Positions 61,869 through 64,000 of a DNA stretch of 64,000 nucleotides are shown piece after piece; positions within the stretch are counted from its first letter, which is position 1, and every line of letters begins with the position of its first letter. The notes under the pieces were generated by a model that saw nothing but the letters and a program-made list of their open reading frames with translations, searched no databases and was not told the DNA's origin. This stretch comes from an uncultured Mediterraneibacter sp. Its GTDB lineage: Bacteria; Bacillota; Clostridia; Lachnospirales; Lachnospiraceae. The stretch lies in contig CALWMN010000008.1 in the NCBI GenBank assembly GCA_944381935.1, positions 1-64,000 of the forward strand, written 5' to 3'. Made by a program: the position numbers and the translations under genes.

Positions 61869-62935
61869 CCTCTTCTCTCTGAAGACTGCCTGCCTCTTGT
61901 GACCCTTCTTTTGACCGTATGGTTCAGGACATCCGAATATCCTGCTTCCCTGAGATTCTCTTCATACTGCTCCAGCTTGGCCAGCGCTGCTTCTTCCTCT
62001 ATATAAAGGGTATAGACTCTGTCGCACTTTCTGAGAATCTCATAGATTCCCTCTATCCCCTCTCCCAGGTCAAGGATCACGGCTTCATAGATGCATTTGT
62101 CCATAATCGTATCAAAAAGCTCCAGCCATTCCGTCCCTCTGACTGTCATAAGATCCCTCTCGTGCCGGATCGGCATCAGATAATCCACACCTTCATACTG
62201 CCCTGCCATAGTACTGATTCTGATACCCGGGTTGATCTTATCCTGCTTCATATAGCAGAGCAGGTCTTCTATACTCTGCCCTGTCCTGTCAGGAAAATAA
62301 TAATCTCCGCCGGAATATCCTTCCAGATTCAGGTACAGTACCGGAATCTTCTCCGCGAGCTGTCGCCCAAGCCTCAGGGCAAACCTTGTCTTTCCGATCC
62401 TATGGACAGGGGAATAAATTCCGATCAGCCCTCTTGCCATCAAATCAGGAACCTTTCTCCTCTGTTCTCTGAAAGGCATCCCTGAAGTTTTAGGACTTCC
62501 CTTCCCTCTGCAGCCTGAAATATATTCGGCAATCCCATCGGCTGCCTGGTACCGAAAGAGCCCTTCCTCGTCTGAAGAACCAAAAGCATTTTTCCTCTCC
62601 GTCAGAATGATCTTTCTTTGAGCAGGGATATCATCCCTTTTTTCTCTCTCGTACCCTTCTGAAATCAGGAGAATGCCGATCTCATTCTTTTCCGAAAATG
62701 ACTTCAGTTTTTCGATGTTATGGAACAAGTGTATCTGATAATCACCCGAAATTTTTTCCGGCAGGACCCTGATCAGATTTTCTGAATAATCTTTCTGATT
62801 ATCGCAAACCACAAGGTTCCCGGAGATACTTCTACCCTCCTTCTTTTCACTTGACATGTCTGAAATAATGCCGCGACCCGCAGCACAGATAAAAACACGT
62901 GACGGCCGGATTACATCACCGGTACCAAGACGCAT
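61856..62935 (-). CDS. CpaE/TadZ-like localisation protein with altered P-loop
   Basis: A 359-residue protein, first gene of the pilus operon. The N-terminal half is receiver-like (LVVCDNQKDYSENLIRVL), and the C-terminal half is MinD/ParA-like: GLIGIYSPVHRIGKTRFALRLGRQLAE holds a P-loop without the usual first Lys of the deviant Walker A, and YEAVILDLGEGIEGIYEIL is the Walker B area. CpaE/TadZ proteins place the pilus machine in the cell. GAGGGAATACTG precedes the ATG at 62935. A strong promoter lies upstream. Confidence 0.8.
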   Translation of the reverse strand: MRLGTGDVIRPSRVFICAAGRGIISDMSSEKKEGRSISGNLVVCDNQKDYSENLIRVLPEKISGDYQIHLFHNIEKLKSFSEKNEIGILLISEGYEREKRDDIPAQRKIILTERKNAFGSSDEEGLFRYQAADGIAEYISGCRGKGSPKTSGMPFREQRRKVPDLMARGLIGIYSPVHRIGKTRFALRLGRQLAEKIPVLYLNLEGYSGGDYYFPDRTGQSIEDLLCYMKQDKINPGIRISTMAGQYEGVDYLMPIRHERDLMTVRGTEWLELFDTIMDKCIYEAVILDLGEGIEGIYEILRKCDRVYTLYIEEEAALAKLEQYEENLREAGYSDVLNHTVKRRVTRGRQSSERRGCRE

Positions 62936-62991
62936 CAGTATTCCCTCGATTAACTGATGCTCCAGCAGGCGACCTCTGCTGTGTAAAATGG

Positions 62992-63020
62992 ATTATAAAG
63001 ATCTCGCTTTGGTTTGTAAA
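62992..63020 (-). promoter_or_regulatory. sigma-A promoter of the Flp pilus operon
   Basis: On the minus strand TTTACA (63015-63020), 17 nt, TATAAT (62992-62997), 57 nt before the first gene. The operon would run about 8.5 kb toward 54.4 kb, through ten closely spaced genes. Confidence 0.8.
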
Positions 63021-63056
63021 GATAAAAAAACAAGATTTTGGATTTTTGTAAAAATA

Positions 63057-63266
63057 TCACAAAATATTGTAGTACATAATTCCATAAAGAAGGCAGACCC
63101 CAGGAATACCAAGGCTTCCGGATGTCAAAAAGGAAATGAGATTCATTCCCACATTAATAGAAGAATCATCAGGGAGCACATACTGATCTATAAAAAAGAT
63201 CAACATCATGCCGACAGCTGCCCTTATAAAAAAATTGATGATCACAGACATCCATTTTTTCTCCAT
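63057..63266 (-). CDS. BofA-like small membrane protein
   Basis: A 69-residue protein with two hydrophobic helices (near residues 9-29 and 46-66). The second contains NLISFLTSGSLGIPGVCLLYGI, the LGIPG block typical of the BofA family. BofA proper inhibits pro-sigma-K processing during sporulation; short relatives occur widely in Clostridia. GAGCACAG-type upstream sequence gives only a weak ribosome site. It precedes the pilus operon on the same strand. Confidence 0.7.
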   Translation of the reverse strand: MEKKWMSVIINFFIRAAVGMMLIFFIDQYVLPDDSSINVGMNLISFLTSGSLGIPGVCLLYGIMYYNIL

Positions 63267-63307
63267 GAACTGTGCTCCCTTTTTTCAAGTTCTAATCCAT
63301 TCTATTC

Positions 63308-64000
63308 TCAAAATCCATTTTTTATTCCAGAATCCCCATTCCATCTTTCTGCCGACATGACAGCCTGTATGGCTGAAAGGTTCCATGTCCTCAGATTCAT
63401 ATCCCTGTATCTGAATCTGATATTCTCAAAATATACTCTGACTTCTTCCTGGGCACCGGCTCTTCTGATCTCGTTCCTGTCAAGTCCGGCAAGGGCAGGA
63501 GCCGCATCATCACTTAAGCAATCCGTCACATACAGGATATCCTCATAATCCGGTGTTCCTGACTCCGCCAGATTATATTCTGCAATAATACGGTCTGTAT
63601 GGCTGAATGAAAGAATAAGATACGCTGACGATAAAACAATCATGATATATCGGAAAAGCCTGAATGTTGATCTGAAAATACTGTAGATAACACCGAAGAA
63701 GATGATCATCAGCACACAGAGAAACCAGAGCACGAGGATTCTTAAAAAGGTGAGGTTGTATTCTTCTACATACAGAATCATGCGATATGCCGCAGAAAGT
63801 ATCATAATGCATGTACAGCAGGATATCGCACAGAGAAGATAATTCAGCACTTTATTTTTTTTAAAAATAACAGAGCAAATATTCACTGTGGCAAAATTAA
63901 TCATACTGACAAACAATAACTGCCAGAATCCTTCATGTGCATACTGTGAATAAGTCATATCATCCGGCAGAGAACCCATCCTGAGAAAAAGGCAGACAAT
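63308..64000 (-). CDS. membrane protein, DUF4153/DUF4173-like, 5' end outside window
   Basis: The frame is open from the window edge to the stop at 63308; the part seen is 230 codons. The segment SQYAHEGFWQLLFVSMINF and the four following helices, then a soluble tail (DYEDILYVTDCLSDDAAPALAGL), match the C-terminal half of DUF4153/DUF4173 proteins as I know them. An internal ATG at 63979 has no ribosome site, so the real start lies beyond the edge. Function unknown. Confidence 0.7.
   Translation of the reverse strand: MVCLFLRMGSLPDDMTYSQYAHEGFWQLLFVSMINFATVNICSVIFKKNKVLNYLLCAISCCTCIMILSAAYRMILYVEEYNLTFLRILVLWFLCVLMIIFFGVIYSIFRSTFRLFRYIMIVLSSAYLILSFSHTDRIIAEYNLAESGTPDYEDILYVTDCLSDDAAPALAGLDRNEIRRAGAQEEVRVYFENIRFRYRDMNLRTWNLSAIQAVMSAERWNGDSGIKNGF

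Overview
The window looks like a chromosome segment from a Gram-positive anaerobe of the Clostridia, most probably Lachnospiraceae. Supporting signs are the glgC/glgD pair, a split transketolase with a small transaldolase, ECF-type vitamin transporters, several ECF sigma factors paired with membrane proteins, a TSCPD-fold small protein, a BofA-like protein and strong AGGAGG-type ribosome binding sites. No database search was possible, so the taxon is inference. There is no rRNA, CRISPR array, transposase or prophage; one tRNA gene (Glu) lies at the left edge.

Layout. 1-7.9 kb (minus strand): tRNA-Glu, a lipoprotein, a DUF3810-like metalloprotease-like membrane protein, an ECF sigma / membrane protein / ABC ATPase / ABC permease operon, and a PadR regulator with its HAAS-type membrane partner. 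7.9-13.6 kb (mostly plus strand) is the accessory-looking part: a 5'-truncated RibU-like gene, a GH25-LysM lysozyme, a membrane protein, a lipoprotein, three paralogous structured small RNA genes, a divergent 45-codon gene and an AraC regulator. 13.7-23 kb (minus): alpha/beta hydrolase, citrate synthase, ksgA, tatD, a membrane-anchored beta-propeller protein with its ECF sigma factor, and aconitase. 23.5-28.9 kb: a voltage-gated-type K+ channel, then a MarR-controlled heterodimeric ABC exporter. 29.1-36 kb: glycogen synthesis (glgC, glgD), and CoA supply (coaX, a pantothenate-type ECF S component, coaBC) with an MFS transporter. 35.8-38.3 kb (plus): helical-bundle protein, 3'-5' exonuclease, a truncated Uma2 gene, and queT behind a probable preQ1 riboswitch. 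38.4-47.5 kb (minus): transketolase halves, transaldolase, LacI regulator, recR, ybaB, dnaX, pfkA, pgi. 47.6-54.4 kb: mixed small genes, murG, an ECF sigma factor with a DUF4367-like partner, HIT protein, orphan histidine kinase, rhomboid protease. 54.4-63 kb (minus): a compact Flp/Tad type IVb pilus locus driven from a strong promoter near 63.0 kb. A BofA-like protein and an edge-truncated membrane protein complete the window.

The most interesting signal is the set of three small RNA genes at 9.85, 11.84 and 12.10 kb. Each has an identical-length promoter carrying 11-bp-spaced direct repeats in place of a -35 box, a 5' hairpin, an exposed C-rich anti-Shine-Dalgarno-like stretch, a second hairpin and an intrinsic terminator. 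The design resembles response-regulator-driven sibling sRNAs such as the streptococcal csRNAs, but the sequence is not one I recognise. Other points to check are a MITE-like 160-bp inverted-repeat element, a 59-bp palindrome upstream of aconitase, a TadE-like pilus protein with tandem zinc-ribbon-like modules, a TadC fused to an extra exported domain, and murG sitting between a sigma factor and its probable anti-sigma partner.
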